A DNA stretch of 64,000 nucleotides from Stenotrophomonas indicatrix (GCA_041545745.1 CP168152.1:4276001-4340000), one strand, 5' to 3'; numbered from the stretch's first letter, positions 18,705 through 27,797 are shown. A program made the numbers and translations. The notes: generated from the letters alone by a model not told the origin.

Positions 18705-18716
18705 TTCCCGTCACCC

Positions 18717-20606
18717 TCAGATCAGCGGTTCGTCGGACAGGTAGGTGTAACCGGTCAGGCCCGCTTCCAGCGCTTCGGACAGTTCCTGCGCGCGCTCCGG
18801 CGACAGGTCTGCCGATGCCACGCGGTCGGCGTAGGCCGCACGCAGGTCATCCAGCTTGTAGCCCACGTAGTCCAGCATCACGTCGGTGGTGTCGCCGCGA
18901 CGCTGCTGGGTGATGGCGTAACCATCGGCATCGGCCAGCACTTCCACCGCGTCGGTATCACCGAACAGGTTGTGGATGTCGCCGAGGATTTCCTGGTAGG
19001 CACCGACCATGAAGAAACCGATGCGGTAGCTTTCGCCGTGCTTGATCGCGTGCAGCGGCAGCGAGCTGTCCAGGCTTTCGTTCTCGACGTAGGTCTTGAC
19101 CATGCCATCGGAATCACAGGTCATGTCGGCGATGATGCCGCGACGATCCGGTGTCTCGTTCAGGCGCTCGATCGGCACGATCGGGAACACCTGGTCGATC
19201 GCCCACGCATCGGGAATCGACTCGAACACGCTGAAGTTGACGAAGTACTTGTCGACCAGGCGCTCATTCAGTTCATCCAGCGCCGGGCGATGGCTCTTCT
19301 CGTCATAGCTCAGGCGCGCACGCACACCATGGGCGATGGCATAGAACAGATCGTCGATGCGCGCACGCTGCGGCAGGTCGATCTGGCCCAGCGCATAGCT
19401 GGACAGGCCTTCGGCATGGAAGTGCTGTGCTTCCTGGAACAGTTCCACCGCCGGACGCACGTCCAGTTCTTCGTGGATCTCGCGCAGGTGGCGGATCGAG
19501 GCCGGCTCGTCGTCGTGCTGGTCCGGCACGCGGCCTTCCTGCGCCTGTTCCACTTCGGACACGTTGGCGATCAGCACCGCGTGGTGCGCGGTCATCGCAC
19601 GGCCGCACTCGGTGACGATGCGCGGCGGGGTCAGGCCGTGTTCTTCGCAGGCATTGGCCAGCGGCTGCACGATATTGCTGGCGTACGAATTCAGGCCGTA
19701 GTTGATCGAGCAGAAGCTGCGCGAACGGGTGCCTTCGTAGTCCACGCCCAAGCCACCGCCCACGTCGACGTGGGTGATCTTCGCACCCAGCTGTGACAGC
19801 TCGACGAAGTAACGGGTGGCTTCGCGCATGCCGTTGGCGATGTCGCGCACGTTGGAGATCTGCGAGCCCATGTGGAAGTGCAGCAGGCTCAGGCAGTCGG
19901 CGTATTCGGTATCACGCAGCGACTTCCACAGGTCCAGCAGCTGGCGCGGGGACAGGCCGAACTTGGCCTTGTCGCCACCGCTGTTCTGCCACTTGCCGGC
20001 GCCCAGCGAGGCCAGGCGCATGCGCACACCCAGGCCCGGCTTCACGTCCAGCGCCTTGGATTCTTCCAGCACCAGCTTCAGCTCGGACGGCTTCTCGATG
20101 ACGATGAAGGTCTGCAGGCCCAGCTTGCGGCCGATCAGGGCCAGGCGGATGTACTCGCGGTCCTTGTAGCCGTTGCAGACGATCAGGCCACCCGGGCGCG
20201 ACAGCGCCAGCACGGCCATCAGTTCCGGCTTGCTGCCCGCTTCCAGGCCGAAGCCTTCACCGTGGTGGCTGGCCAGGGTGCCGGCCACGCCGCGGTGCTG
20301 GTTCACCTTGATCGGGTACACAGCGGTGTAGCCGCCCGGGTAGTCCCAATCCTGCTGGGCCTGGGCGAACGCCGCCTGCAGCTTGCCCAGGCGCTGGCCC
20401 AGGATGTCCGGGAAGCGCACCAGCAGCGGCAGCTTGGCGCCGGCCGCGCGCGCGGCATCCACCACCTTGGGCAGCGACACCACCGGGCCATCCGCCCCGG
20501 TCGGTCTCACCACCATGTGCCCGGCCTGATCCACGTCGAAATAACCATCCGCCCAGTGCGGGATCGAGTAGGTCTTGCGGGCTTGGTCGAGGGACCAATC
20601 GGTCAT
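18717..20606 (-). CDS. speA: Biosynthetic arginine decarboxylase
   Basis: A 629-residue PLP enzyme that converts arginine to agmatine, the first step of one route to putrescine and spermidine. The N-terminus WSLDQARKTYSIPHWADGYF, the PLP lysine region YPIKVNQHRGV (K100), the HFHMGSQ segment and the C-terminal TCDSDG motif are those of SpeA. The ATG at MTDWSLDQ is preferred over an earlier in-frame codon because it gives the family N-terminus. It diverges from speE over a 179-base control region, so the two polyamine genes may be co-regulated. Confidence 0.95.
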   Translation of the reverse strand: MTDWSLDQARKTYSIPHWADGYFDVDQAGHMVVRPTGADGPVVSLPKVVDAARAAGAKLPLLVRFPDILGQRLGKLQAAFAQAQQDWDYPGGYTAVYPIKVNQHRGVAGTLASHHGEGFGLEAGSKPELMAVLALSRPGGLIVCNGYKDREYIRLALIGRKLGLQTFIVIEKPSELKLVLEESKALDVKPGLGVRMRLASLGAGKWQNSGGDKAKFGLSPRQLLDLWKSLRDTEYADCLSLLHFHMGSQISNVRDIANGMREATRYFVELSQLGAKITHVDVGGGLGVDYEGTRSRSFCSINYGLNSYASNIVQPLANACEEHGLTPPRIVTECGRAMTAHHAVLIANVSEVEQAQEGRVPDQHDDEPASIRHLREIHEELDVRPAVELFQEAQHFHAEGLSSYALGQIDLPQRARIDDLFYAIAHGVRARLSYDEKSHRPALDELNERLVDKYFVNFSVFESIPDAWAIDQVFPIVPIERLNETPDRRGIIADMTCDSDGMVKTYVENESLDSSLPLHAIKHGESYRIGFFMVGAYQEILGDIHNLFGDTDAVEVLADADGYAITQQRRGDTTDVMLDYVGYKLDDLRAAYADRVASADLSPERAQELSEALEAGLTGYTYLSDEPLI

Positions 20607-20785
20607 TGCAGTCGGCCTTGTGGCAAATAAAAGGGGGGGCATGATAACGCCTATATGCCCACAGGTTCGTTATCATGCGCGCCCGCGCCCGTGGCAGGTC
20701 TGAACCTGAACGGGCCGATCCGTCCGGATGCGTGGCACCCCGCCTTCAGCCCGGCTCCATCCCCTCCGAACAGGAATGCTTTCCC

Positions 20786-21637
20786 ATGACTGACAACAGC
20801 AACTGGTACATCGAACACTTCGAGCGCACCGGCTCGGCCATCGGCTACCGCATCACCGGCAAGCTGGACGAAGTGCAGTCGCCGTTCCAGAAGATCGAGA
20901 TCTTCCAGACCACCGACTGGGGCAACCTGATGACCATCGATGGGGCCATCATGCTGACCAGCAAGGACAACTTCTTCTACCACGAGATGATCAGCCACCC
21001 GGTGCTGTTCACCCACGCCGCGCCCAAGCGCGTGGTGATCATCGGCGGCGGCGACTGCGGCACCCTGCGCGAAGTGCTCAAGCACAAGGGCGTGGAGAGC
21101 GTGACCCAGTGCGACATCGACGAGCAGGTGACGGTGATGGCGCGCAAGCACTTCCCGGAACTGTGCGATTCCAACAACGACCCGCGCGCCGAGCTGATGT
21201 TCGATGACGGCGTGGCCTACATGGCCAACTGCCCGGCCGGCAGCGTGGACGTGGTGATCGTCGATTCGACCGACCCGGTCGGCCCGGGCGAAGGCCTGTT
21301 CAACAAGGCGTTCTACGAGAGCTGCTTCAAGGCCCTGAAGGACGACGGCATCCTGGTGCAGCAGTCCGAGTCGCCGCTGATGCAGCTGGAGCTGATCAAC
21401 GAGATGCGCGCCGAAATGGGCAAGGCCGGCTTCGGCTCGTTCAAGACCCTGCCGTTCCCGCAGCCGTGCTACCCCACCGGCTGGTGGAGCGTGACCCTGG
21501 CGCGCAAGGGCGACAGCAGCTTCGACTTCCGCCAGGCCGATTCGGCCGCCAAGACCTTCGACACCCTGTACTACACCGCCGCGCTGCACACCGGCGTGCT
21601 GGTGACCCCGCCGTTCGTGAAGGCGGCGCTGAAGTAA
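20786..21637 (+). CDS. speE: Spermidine synthase
   Basis: A 283-residue aminopropyltransferase making spermidine from putrescine and decarboxylated SAM. It has the SpeE hallmarks FQKIEIFQTTDWGNLMTIDG, VVIIGGGDCGTLREVLKH for nucleotide binding, DIDEQV, and DVVIVDSTDPVGPGEGLF with the catalytic aspartate. The length is typical. The ATG at 20786 follows a GGAA-like ribosome site. It is divergent from speA and ends at SMAG repeats and a terminator. Confidence 0.96.
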   Translation: MTDNSNWYIEHFERTGSAIGYRITGKLDEVQSPFQKIEIFQTTDWGNLMTIDGAIMLTSKDNFFYHEMISHPVLFTHAAPKRVVIIGGGDCGTLREVLKHKGVESVTQCDIDEQVTVMARKHFPELCDSNNDPRAELMFDDGVAYMANCPAGSVDVVIVDSTDPVGPGEGLFNKAFYESCFKALKDDGILVQQSESPLMQLELINEMRAEMGKAGFGSFKTLPFPQPCYPTGWWSVTLARKGDSSFDFRQADSAAKTFDTLYYTAALHTGVLVTPPFVKAALK

Positions 21638-21640
21638 GGC

Positions 21641-21697
21641 GTGCCGACCAACGGTCGGCACCTACCGGGGTTGGGGTGTGCCAACCAAGGTTGGCAC
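21641..21697. repeat. Two SMAG palindromes
   Basis: GTGCCGACCAACGGTCGGCAC ends with CTAC, and a second palindrome GTGCCAACCAAGGTTGGCAC lies at 21678-21697. They are immediately after the speE stop. Confidence 0.8.
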
Positions 21698-21705
21698 CCA
21701 CCAAG

Positions 21706-21738
21706 AAAAAACCCGCGCTGGCAACAGCGCGGGTTTTT
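21706..21738. terminator. Bidirectional Rho-independent terminator
   Basis: ACCCGCGCTG pairs with CAGCGCGGGT around a short loop. An A run lies on the left and a T run on the right. It serves the convergent speE and lpxO genes. Confidence 0.9.
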
Positions 21739-21791
21739 GCTTTTACGGGTAGTGCCGGCCGCTGGCCGGCAACCTCATCAAACCCAACGCA

Positions 21792-22700
21792 TCAGAGCGC
21801 CCAGATACCCGCGATCACCGCCACCACCAGGCCCCACTTGATTACCTGATAGGCCACCACGCTGCGCTCGCGCAGCGCCTTGGCCTTCAGCCGCACCTTG
21901 TACACGCTGCCGAAGGCCTTGTTGACGCCACCGGTCGGGTCGCCCGGCAGGTTCGGCGAGGCGCCACCGGCCAGCAGCGTGGACGCCACCAGGCGGTTGA
22001 ACAGGCCCGGCAGGCCGAAGCGCAGCGGGCGGGCGATATCGCAGAACAGGATCACCCGGTCTTCGGGCGTCTCGTTGTGCGCATGGTGGATGTAGGTTTC
22101 GTCGAACATCATCCACTCACCGTCGCGCCAGCTCTTCTTGATGCCGTCCACTTCGATGTAGCAGGCATCGTTGTTGGGCGTGGCCAGGCCCAGGTGCAGG
22201 CGCAGCGAACCGGCGAATGGGTCGCGGTGCGGGCGCAGCTCGCTGCCCGACGGCAGCTGCGCGAACATCGCCGCGCGCACGTCCGGCAGCGATTCCAGCA
22301 GCGCGGTGGTCTTGGGGCACATCGCCTTGGCCGACGGGTGCGAGGGGCCGTACCACTTCAGGTAGAAGCGCTTCCAGCCGCGGCGGAAGAACGAATTGAA
22401 GCCGGCATCGTTGAACGTGCTGGAGGCAGCGATCGCCTGCGCATCGCGCAGCGCCAGCGCCTCGTCGCGGATCATCTGCCAGTTCTGCCGCAGCGGCTCC
22501 AGCTGCGGGAACTCCTTGCCCGGGTCCAGGAACGGCGTGGTCGGCACCTTGGAGAACATGTACATGACCACGTTGATCGGGGCCATGAAGCTGGAGTGGT
22601 CCAGCAGCTGGCGCGACCAGCGCGCACGGACCTTGCCACGGAAGTGGATGTACAGCACGCAGGACACGAACAGCGCCGCAAGTACGATTTTGATGATCAA
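21792..22700 (-). CDS. lpxO: Lipid A 2-hydroxylase (LpxO-like aspartyl/asparaginyl beta-hydroxylase family)
   Basis: A 302-residue Fe(II)/2-oxoglutarate dioxygenase predicted to hydroxylate the 2-position of a secondary acyl chain on lipid A. An N-terminal membrane helix is followed by RGKVRARWSRQLLDHSSFMAP, the conserved WKRFYLKWYG block, the iron site HRDPFAGSLRLHLGL, and DETYIHHAHNETPEDRVILF. All of these are close to Salmonella LpxO. The TTG at 22700 is chosen because GGAGG lies seven bases upstream and yields exactly the Salmonella length; a GTG six codons earlier lacks a ribosome site. Confidence 0.88.
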   Translation of the reverse strand: MIIKIVLAALFVSCVLYIHFRGKVRARWSRQLLDHSSFMAPINVVMYMFSKVPTTPFLDPGKEFPQLEPLRQNWQMIRDEALALRDAQAIAASSTFNDAGFNSFFRRGWKRFYLKWYGPSHPSAKAMCPKTTALLESLPDVRAAMFAQLPSGSELRPHRDPFAGSLRLHLGLATPNNDACYIEVDGIKKSWRDGEWMMFDETYIHHAHNETPEDRVILFCDIARPLRFGLPGLFNRLVASTLLAGGASPNLPGDPTGGVNKAFGSVYKVRLKAKALRERSVVAYQVIKWGLVVAVIAGIWAL

Positions 22701-23138
22701 AGCACTTTCCTCCAGCACGCGCCGGACAGGGAAACAGGGCGATGCGGCCGCAGGGCCGGCATCAGTGGGGGAACGCGGCAGGAGACGGGGACGTGCCGGG
22801 TGGGTGCGGCCGTCGATGTCGCGTGTAACAGCTTATGGTCGGCAGGCCGTGCGCCGGGGTCAAGCCAAGCGTGCGTGGGCCGCAGCGCTGCGCCGCGAAC
22901 GCTGCCGGCCGTCTTCGCAAGTTGTTGAAATAAAATCACTTTCCTAAAAGTGAGACAGAATTGTCCGAAAAAGCGCGACGAACTGTTCCAGCCACGACGC
23001 CGACATTTCTCCGACAAATCGTGGAATAGCGAACTTGCCGGTACTAAAATTGACTTAACGAAAGTTTAGCCAGTTCCCCCCGTCGTACCGGTTCGCTTGA
23101 CGCTTCAGCGCCGCCCACCGGGTCGCCCGAGACCCCAC
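22701..23138. other. Gene-free divergent region between lpxO and the LPS-kinase-like gene
   Basis: A 438-base stretch without a credible gene. The right half (about 22920-23070) is clearly AT-richer than its surroundings (TTGAAATAAAATCAC, GTACTAAAATTGAC) and looks like promoter DNA. It contains the PhoP-box-like site at 23053-23069. Confidence 0.6.
23053..23069 (+). promoter_or_regulatory. Putative PhoP-type box upstream of the LPS-kinase-like gene
   Basis: ACTTAA-CGAAA-GTTTAG: two TTA-containing half sites exactly 11 bases apart, the same layout as the pair GGTTAA-N5-ACTTAG in front of the phoPQ-like operon. It lies 70 bases before the kinase start and points toward it. Confidence 0.4.
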
Positions 23139-23798
23139 ATGATCCCTTCCATTACCCCCTCCCCGTCCTGCGGCGATGACGCCGTGGCGCCGCAGCTGCT
23201 CAAGCGCGGCGAGCGTTTCCTCGCCCCTGATGTCTACCGCACCTGCCTGGACGGCCGTCCGGCGGTGGTGAAGGACTACTCCCGTTACCGTGGCACCCCG
23301 GTGTCGCCGATCGCCCGGCTGATGGTGCGCCGCGAGGCGCGCATGCTGGAGCGCCTGGGCGGCTGGAAGCACGCCCCGGCCCTGCTCGGCACCCTCGGTG
23401 GCCTGGCGCTCGGCATGGAATTCATCCCCGGCCAGACGCTCAGCACCGCGCAGGCCGTGGGCAATGAAGTGTTCGAACAGCTGCAGCACGCGATCACCCG
23501 CCTGCATGCGGCGGGCATCACCCACAACGACCTGCATGGCACCAACGTGGTGGTCAGCGCCGGCGTACCGGTGCTGCTGGACTTCACCTCGGCCTGGCGC
23601 GTACCGCGCTGGCTGCGCCGCAACCCGCTGAGCCGGCAGCTGAGCCGCAGCGACATGAAGAACCTGCTGAAGATGCGCCAGCGCGTGACCGGCCAGGCGC
23701 CGAGTGCTGCGCAGGCGGCGCTGGTGGCCGACCCCGGTTGGGTGGCGGCCGTGCGTCAAGGCTGGAAGCGGTTCTACAAGTGGGCCAAGCGCCGGTAG
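23139..23798 (+). CDS. RIO1/InaA-like (LPS kinase-type) small kinase
   Basis: A 219-residue protein of the bacterial kinase-fold group that includes RIO1-like, InaA and LPS core kinases. The lysine region is RPAVVKDYS, the acidic helix residue is in RREARMLERLGG, the catalytic loop is ITHNDLHGTNVV, and the metal-binding DFT motif is in VLLDFTSAW. It is cytoplasmic and faces inward. Opposite lies lpxO, a lipid A modification gene, which favours an LPS-core role over protein phosphorylation. The substrate is inferred. Confidence 0.8.
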   Translation: MIPSITPSPSCGDDAVAPQLLKRGERFLAPDVYRTCLDGRPAVVKDYSRYRGTPVSPIARLMVRREARMLERLGGWKHAPALLGTLGGLALGMEFIPGQTLSTAQAVGNEVFEQLQHAITRLHAAGITHNDLHGTNVVVSAGVPVLLDFTSAWRVPRWLRRNPLSRQLSRSDMKNLLKMRQRVTGQAPSAAQAALVADPGWVAAVRQGWKRFYKWAKRR

Positions 23799-23817
23799 CC
23801 GCTTCGCTCTGGTGGGG

Positions 23818-23833
23818 GTCGAGCTTGCTCGAC
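23818..23833. repeat. SMAG core palindrome
   Basis: GTCGAGCTTGCTCGAC, the same core as the cluster near 640. It lies between the convergent kinase and PII genes. Confidence 0.65.
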
Positions 23834-23886
23834 CGCTCTTCGTTCCGGCGACGCAAAACCCCGCCGGTCACGTCCCTCTCAGCGGC

Positions 23887-24228
<342 letters not shown>

Positions 24229-24383
24229 CTATCTCCTGTATTCCGGCGTGGAGGATAGCGCCTGAACGCGGCCGGTGCGAAACCCGCTGCGCCTGTCCGG
24301 CGGACCGGAGCCAGCAGTATCCTTACGGCCGAACCGCCGTGGCCGCGCCGGATGCGCAGGCCCACCACCCCTCGGAGCACCCC

Positions 24384-24635
24384 ATGATCGACCTGAACCA
24401 AATCGATGACCTCGCCCGTCGCCTCAGCGACCTGGTGCCGCCGGGCCTGCGCGAATCACGCGAGGAACTGCAGGCCACCTTCAAGAGCGCGCTGCAGGCA
24501 GGGCTCACGAAGCTGGACCTGGTGACCCGCGAGGAATTTGAAGTACAGCGTGCGGTGTTGTTGAAGACCCGCGAGAAGCTGGATGCGCTGGAAACAGCGG
24601 TGCGCGAGCTGGAAGGCCGCGGCAAGGCAGAATGA
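24384..24635 (+). CDS. ubiK: Ubiquinone biosynthesis accessory factor UbiK (BMFP/YqiC family)
   Basis: An 83-residue coiled-coil protein. It begins MIDLNQIDDLARRLSDLVPPG and ends with a heptad-like helix (LVTREEFEVQRAVLLKTREKLDALE), both typical of YqiC/UbiK. UbiK binds UbiJ and supports aerobic ubiquinone synthesis. It diverges from the PII gene and is followed six bases later by a hairpin. Confidence 0.9.
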   Translation: MIDLNQIDDLARRLSDLVPPGLRESREELQATFKSALQAGLTKLDLVTREEFEVQRAVLLKTREKLDALETAVRELEGRGKAE

Positions 24636-24640
24636 AAAAA

Positions 24641-24659
24641 GGAGGCGCACCGCGCCTCC
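24641..24659 (-). terminator. GC hairpin after ubiK
   Basis: GGAGGCGC pairs with GCGCCTCC over a three-base loop. The A run just before it means it has a proper T tail only when read leftward, so it could stop transcripts coming from the DUF4279 gene through arr. It may also stabilise the ubiK mRNA end. Confidence 0.65.
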
Positions 24660-24762
24660 CACTTACAGAGTATTTCCCTGATGGGGCCTTGCCGCAAGGC
24701 CCGCCCGGCGCCCTAGACTCGCCGGCCTGTCGATCCGGCAGAACAGGTAGGGGCAATGCCCG

Positions 24763-25197
24763 ATGGCACAGGACACCGAATGGACACCCGTTTCGCATGA
24801 CACCTGCGACCAGGTTGCCGGGCCGTTCTATCACGGCACCCGCGCTGACCTCGCGGTGGGCGAGTTATTGAGCGCGGGATTCCGGTCCAACTATCGCGAC
24901 AGCGTGGTGATGAACCACATCTACTTCACCACCATTGCCAAGGGCGCCGGGCTGGCTGCGGAGATGGCCCGGGGTGAGGGGCGACCGCGTGTGTATGTGG
25001 TGGAGCCGAACGGGCCGTTCGAGGACGATCCGAATGTGACCAACAAGAAATTTCCTGGGAATCCGACGCGGTCGTATCGGAGTGCGGAGCCGTTGCTGGT
25101 GGTTGGGGAGATTGTGGAGTGGGAGCTCTATGACGCGGAGTTCGTTCGGCAGTTGAAGGCGTTTGTTGCTTCGGGGAGTGGGGAGATCATTAATTGA
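24763..25197 (+). CDS. arr: NAD(+)-rifampin ADP-ribosyltransferase
   Basis: A 144-residue Arr enzyme, which inactivates rifamycins by ADP-ribosylation of the ansa-chain hydroxyl. The whole family pattern is present: PFYHGTRADLAVGELL, NHIYFTTIAKGAGLAAEMA, RVYVVEPNGPFEDDPNVTNKKFPGNPT split by normal spacing, and SYRSAEPLLVVGEIVEWE. The full length implies function. The 3-prime end overlaps the convergent DUF4279 gene by eight bases. Codon use toward the 3-prime end is less GC-biased than in neighbours, suggesting acquisition. Confidence 0.95.
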   Translation: MAQDTEWTPVSHDTCDQVAGPFYHGTRADLAVGELLSAGFRSNYRDSVVMNHIYFTTIAKGAGLAAEMARGEGRPRVYVVEPNGPFEDDPNVTNKKFPGNPTRSYRSAEPLLVVGEIVEWELYDAEFVRQLKAFVASGSGEIIN

Positions 25198-25636
25198 TGG
25201 CCTCTGGGCAGGGAGCATTGCACGCTTCCTCATCGGCATCGTAGATGTCCAACCCGAGCTCGATGCCGCGCTGCCCCAGGGCAAGCAGCGCGCGGGGCGA
25301 AAGCGAGACACCATCGTTGCTGCTGCCCATGAAGAGGCCGCAGAACAGGTCAGGCCGGAAGCGTGCCAATGACTGCCACACGGCGAGATCGCCGGTGAGT
25401 TGATCGAGGATCTCGAAGATCTGCGCTTCCAGATCTTCAGGCTCACGCCGAGCCGCACTGAGTCGCCAGCTTCCGAACCTGGCGATACGCACGGCGCCTG
25501 ATTGGCTGCCTTTGAGTTCCTGGCCCTTGTGATGTGAAGCGGTCGGAGTCGCCCCGAGCAAGGCACTGACTTCTTCGGGCAGGAGGTCGTCTCCGAAGAA
25601 TCGGAGGGTCACCAAGGAATGATCGAATGCTGCCAT
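25190..25636 (-). CDS. DUF4279 domain-containing protein
   Basis: A 148-residue protein whose start (FDHSLVTLRFFGDDLLPEEVSALLGATPT) and GSWRLSA core match DUF4279, a family of unknown function often found in accessory regions near toxin or immunity genes. It is cytoplasmic and without membrane segments. It converges on and overlaps arr. Confidence 0.85.
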   Translation of the reverse strand: MAAFDHSLVTLRFFGDDLLPEEVSALLGATPTASHHKGQELKGSQSGAVRIARFGSWRLSAARREPEDLEAQIFEILDQLTGDLAVWQSLARFRPDLFCGLFMGSSNDGVSLSPRALLALGQRGIELGLDIYDADEEACNAPCPEAIN

Positions 25637-25693
25637 CGGAATCCAGTTGTCCTTTCGAAATCACTTCCAATCCATACGTCTCATCGACGTAAG

Positions 25694-25718
25694 GTCAGCT
25701 ATCGGCCAGAAGCAGTCC
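25694..25718. repeat. Imperfect GTC..GGCCAGA..GC palindrome, copy 1
   Basis: GTCAGCTATCGGCCAGAAGC and following bases. It is similar to the copy at 26539-26564. Both belong to a GTCCGCTTTCGGCCAGGAGC-type sequence that I recall as frequent in proteobacterial intergenic DNA. Confidence 0.45.
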
Positions 25719-25925
25719 ATTGGACCCTGTCGGCGACTGTTACACGAAGGGCTAGACTTGGGGCGCCGGGAACTACTGGGGCGGGGGGGCGCTCTCGCGG
25801 ATAAGGCTGACAGCCTTGCAGCGTTACGCCCTCTGTGGCTTTCTCGTGCATCGATGCGATCGTGCATTCCTCTACCGACCAACTCCGTTTCGATTTCGTT
25901 AGAGCAGATTAGCAGGAGGAATCTC

Positions 25926-26453
25926 ATGTCTAGAACGACCGACGGAAAGCAGCAACAGCGTGATGCACAGTGGTCCAACGTATCGAAGCTGTTCTGGCCT
26001 GCAATGGTCATGAGTGCTGCCATGGCGGCTTGCGCGGAGGTGCTCCACCGAACAAGCGCCTATCCCCAGGCGGTCTTCGCCTCCGTCCATGCCGACACCC
26101 GCACCTGGTTGTATGTGGCGCTGATGTACTTGTTCTTGATTCCAGCATTGTTTCTCCGGATGCGACGACTGCTGTCGGGCTACCCAGTGCCTTGGAACCC
26201 ACCCGGAAGGCGCTGGCTGCTGGGTCTCTTCTCGCTCATCCTCTGCAGCGGAATGATGATCCTCCCAGTGATCGTACTCGTCATGGGAGAAGACGCTGCG
26301 GGCCGGGGCCGCGGCTTGTACCGACTATTCACCGGAAGCCTGCTCGGCACCTTCCTGGTGGGTGGTGTACTTGCGTATGCGGCTGCCATGAGTGCGTGGC
26401 TGCTTCTGTTCGCAACCCCCAGGTTGCTGTTCCCGCGGGCACCCTCTCGCTAG
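25926..26453 (+). CDS. Multi-pass membrane protein of unknown function
   Basis: A 175-residue protein. The ATG at 25926 has AGGAGGA five bases before it. A short hydrophilic N-terminus (MSRTTDGKQQQRDAQWSNV) is followed by about four hydrophobic helices, including WLYVALMYLFLIPALFL, FSLILCSGMMILPVIVLVMG and LLGTFLVGGVLAYAAAMSAW. No family is recognised. It lies in an accessory stretch between two related palindromes. Confidence 0.75.
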   Translation: MSRTTDGKQQQRDAQWSNVSKLFWPAMVMSAAMAACAEVLHRTSAYPQAVFASVHADTRTWLYVALMYLFLIPALFLRMRRLLSGYPVPWNPPGRRWLLGLFSLILCSGMMILPVIVLVMGEDAAGRGRGLYRLFTGSLLGTFLVGGVLAYAAAMSAWLLLFATPRLLFPRAPSR

Positions 26454-26538
26454 CCGCCCAGCCGACATATGTCCCGTCGACTGCTCTACCTGGATGCAGG
26501 GTTGGGGCAAGTGGATGCGGGCAGAGTGTGTTGAGGTC

Positions 26539-26564
26539 GTCCGCTTTCGGCCAGGAGCGGACAT
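26539..26564. repeat. Imperfect GTC..GGCCAGA..GC palindrome, copy 2
   Basis: GTCCGCTTTCGGCCAGGAGC followed by GGACAT. The outer GTCCGC and GCGGAC pair. It lies in the 238-base gap after the membrane protein gene, where nothing else was recognised. Confidence 0.5.
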
Positions 26565-26691
26565 CAATCGCGAGAGCAAGAGCCTTCCATATCGCGGAAC
26601 ACCGACGCGAGACTATGAGCTCCGTCAGGCCCGGCTGGATACGCGATGCGCGATTCTCAAGCTCAAGCCTTACCTCGCTAACGCAAGATGA

Positions 26692-27090
26692 TTACCGGCT
26701 AGCGACTTCGGTCTCTGGAGCTGCATCATGCCGGCACTCGGAATCTGCCCCAGCGATGAGCCATTCGTGCCTTTCCGCCTGAATATTGATGGACGAAACA
26801 CCGGAAACCGAGGAATGACTGGACCAAGCATCCAGCTCCTCTGCAATTGAGCCACTCAAGAGCCATCCGCGGCCGGTGGACTGAGCCGAAGTCAGGGCAA
26901 GAACCACAAATTCAGGCCACGATTGAGCGGCATGACTCGAGCAGGTACTCACCATGAAGCCGCCCTTGTGATATGGCTCGGCGTGGAGATTGCTGACTCC
27001 AAGACCAGCTTGCTGAAAGATCCGCGCCGCGACCTTGAGAGCCGCCTGCGGCGATGTGCAATTGGTGAACAAGCGCCAGTGCAAATCCAT
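26692..27090 (-). CDS. Hypothetical protein
   Basis: A 132-residue protein starting MDLHWRLFTNCTSPQAALKV. Secondary-structure-like patterning suggests a small alpha/beta fold (KVAARIFQQAGLGVSNLHAEPYH, WPEFVVLALTSAQ). No recognised domain, signal or membrane segment is present. The ATG lacks a strong ribosome site. It lies in an accessory segment with weaker GC bias than the flanks. Confidence 0.55.
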   Translation of the reverse strand: MDLHWRLFTNCTSPQAALKVAARIFQQAGLGVSNLHAEPYHKGGFMVSTCSSHAAQSWPEFVVLALTSAQSTGRGWLLSGSIAEELDAWSSHSSVSGVSSINIQAERHEWLIAGADSECRHDAAPETEVASR

Positions 27091-27344
27091 GCGTCCACAA
27101 TCTAATTGAAGGCCCTCTGGGCGCGGTTGCGTCACTTATAGCAGAAGGGACGCGCGACCATCCCCCTCTCTCGCTAACCGAGGCGCCAGCATCGAAGAAC
27201 AGCTTGGGAGCGCTGCAATCTCGATAGACGAGGGATCGCGTGACTCAGTGCCAGAGATGACCTGATCGAAATCCGCTCATGCTTCCACCAGCGCCAAAGA
27301 ACCTTGCGCCATCCTCGCCGAGATCTTGAATCGCCCACCCTGCC

Positions 27345-27797
27345 CTACTGAGTGGCGGCTCGGGCGGAAAGGAACATCACCCTGATTTCCCTGGCATAGG
27401 CAACGACATCCGGCATACGAATCTTCTTCAGGTAACTTTTCACTGCTGCCGCGTCGTCACGAAGAAGAAAGTACTCAATCAGGTGACCGATAGGCATGTG
27501 CAAGGTTGCGGGCAGATTAACAATGTTGTCTGGCCCTCCGTCTGGTTCCGAATAGGCGGCCAATTTCTGCGCTATGTAGCTGAAGGTCTGAGCGCGCTCG
27601 GCTCTGATCAACTGAAGAAGTGCATCTGCCTCGATACTGGCGTGCCCCATCCACCCCTCCTGTAAACGAGCAATGACCGGATCGATCGGCGCCTCATGCT
27701 TGAAGGGCTGCTTCTTCAGGTACGCGTCCAAGGCGAACAGATAGTCGCGGTAGGCGGCAGAAGCCAGTAGGTCCGTCAGGGTCATGCGTGCATTCAC
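27345..27797 (-). CDS. Hypothetical protein, mostly helical
   Basis: A 150-residue protein with a GTG start (an ATG four codons later is possible). Predicted helices include LTDLLASAAYRDYLFALDAYL and LQLIRAERAQTFSYIAQKLAAY. It has no membrane segment and no recognised family. The preceding 254 bases (27091-27344) hold no credible gene. Confidence 0.6.
   Translation of the reverse strand: MNARMTLTDLLASAAYRDYLFALDAYLKKQPFKHEAPIDPVIARLQEGWMGHASIEADALLQLIRAERAQTFSYIAQKLAAYSEPDGGPDNIVNLPATLHMPIGHLIEYFLLRDDAAAVKSYLKKIRMPDVVAYAREIRVMFLSARAATQ

Noticed and set aside
26392..26691. A 99-codon plus-strand frame after the membrane-protein gene
   Set aside because: It overlaps the membrane-protein gene end in another frame, has no ribosome site, and runs through a palindrome; coding is not supported.
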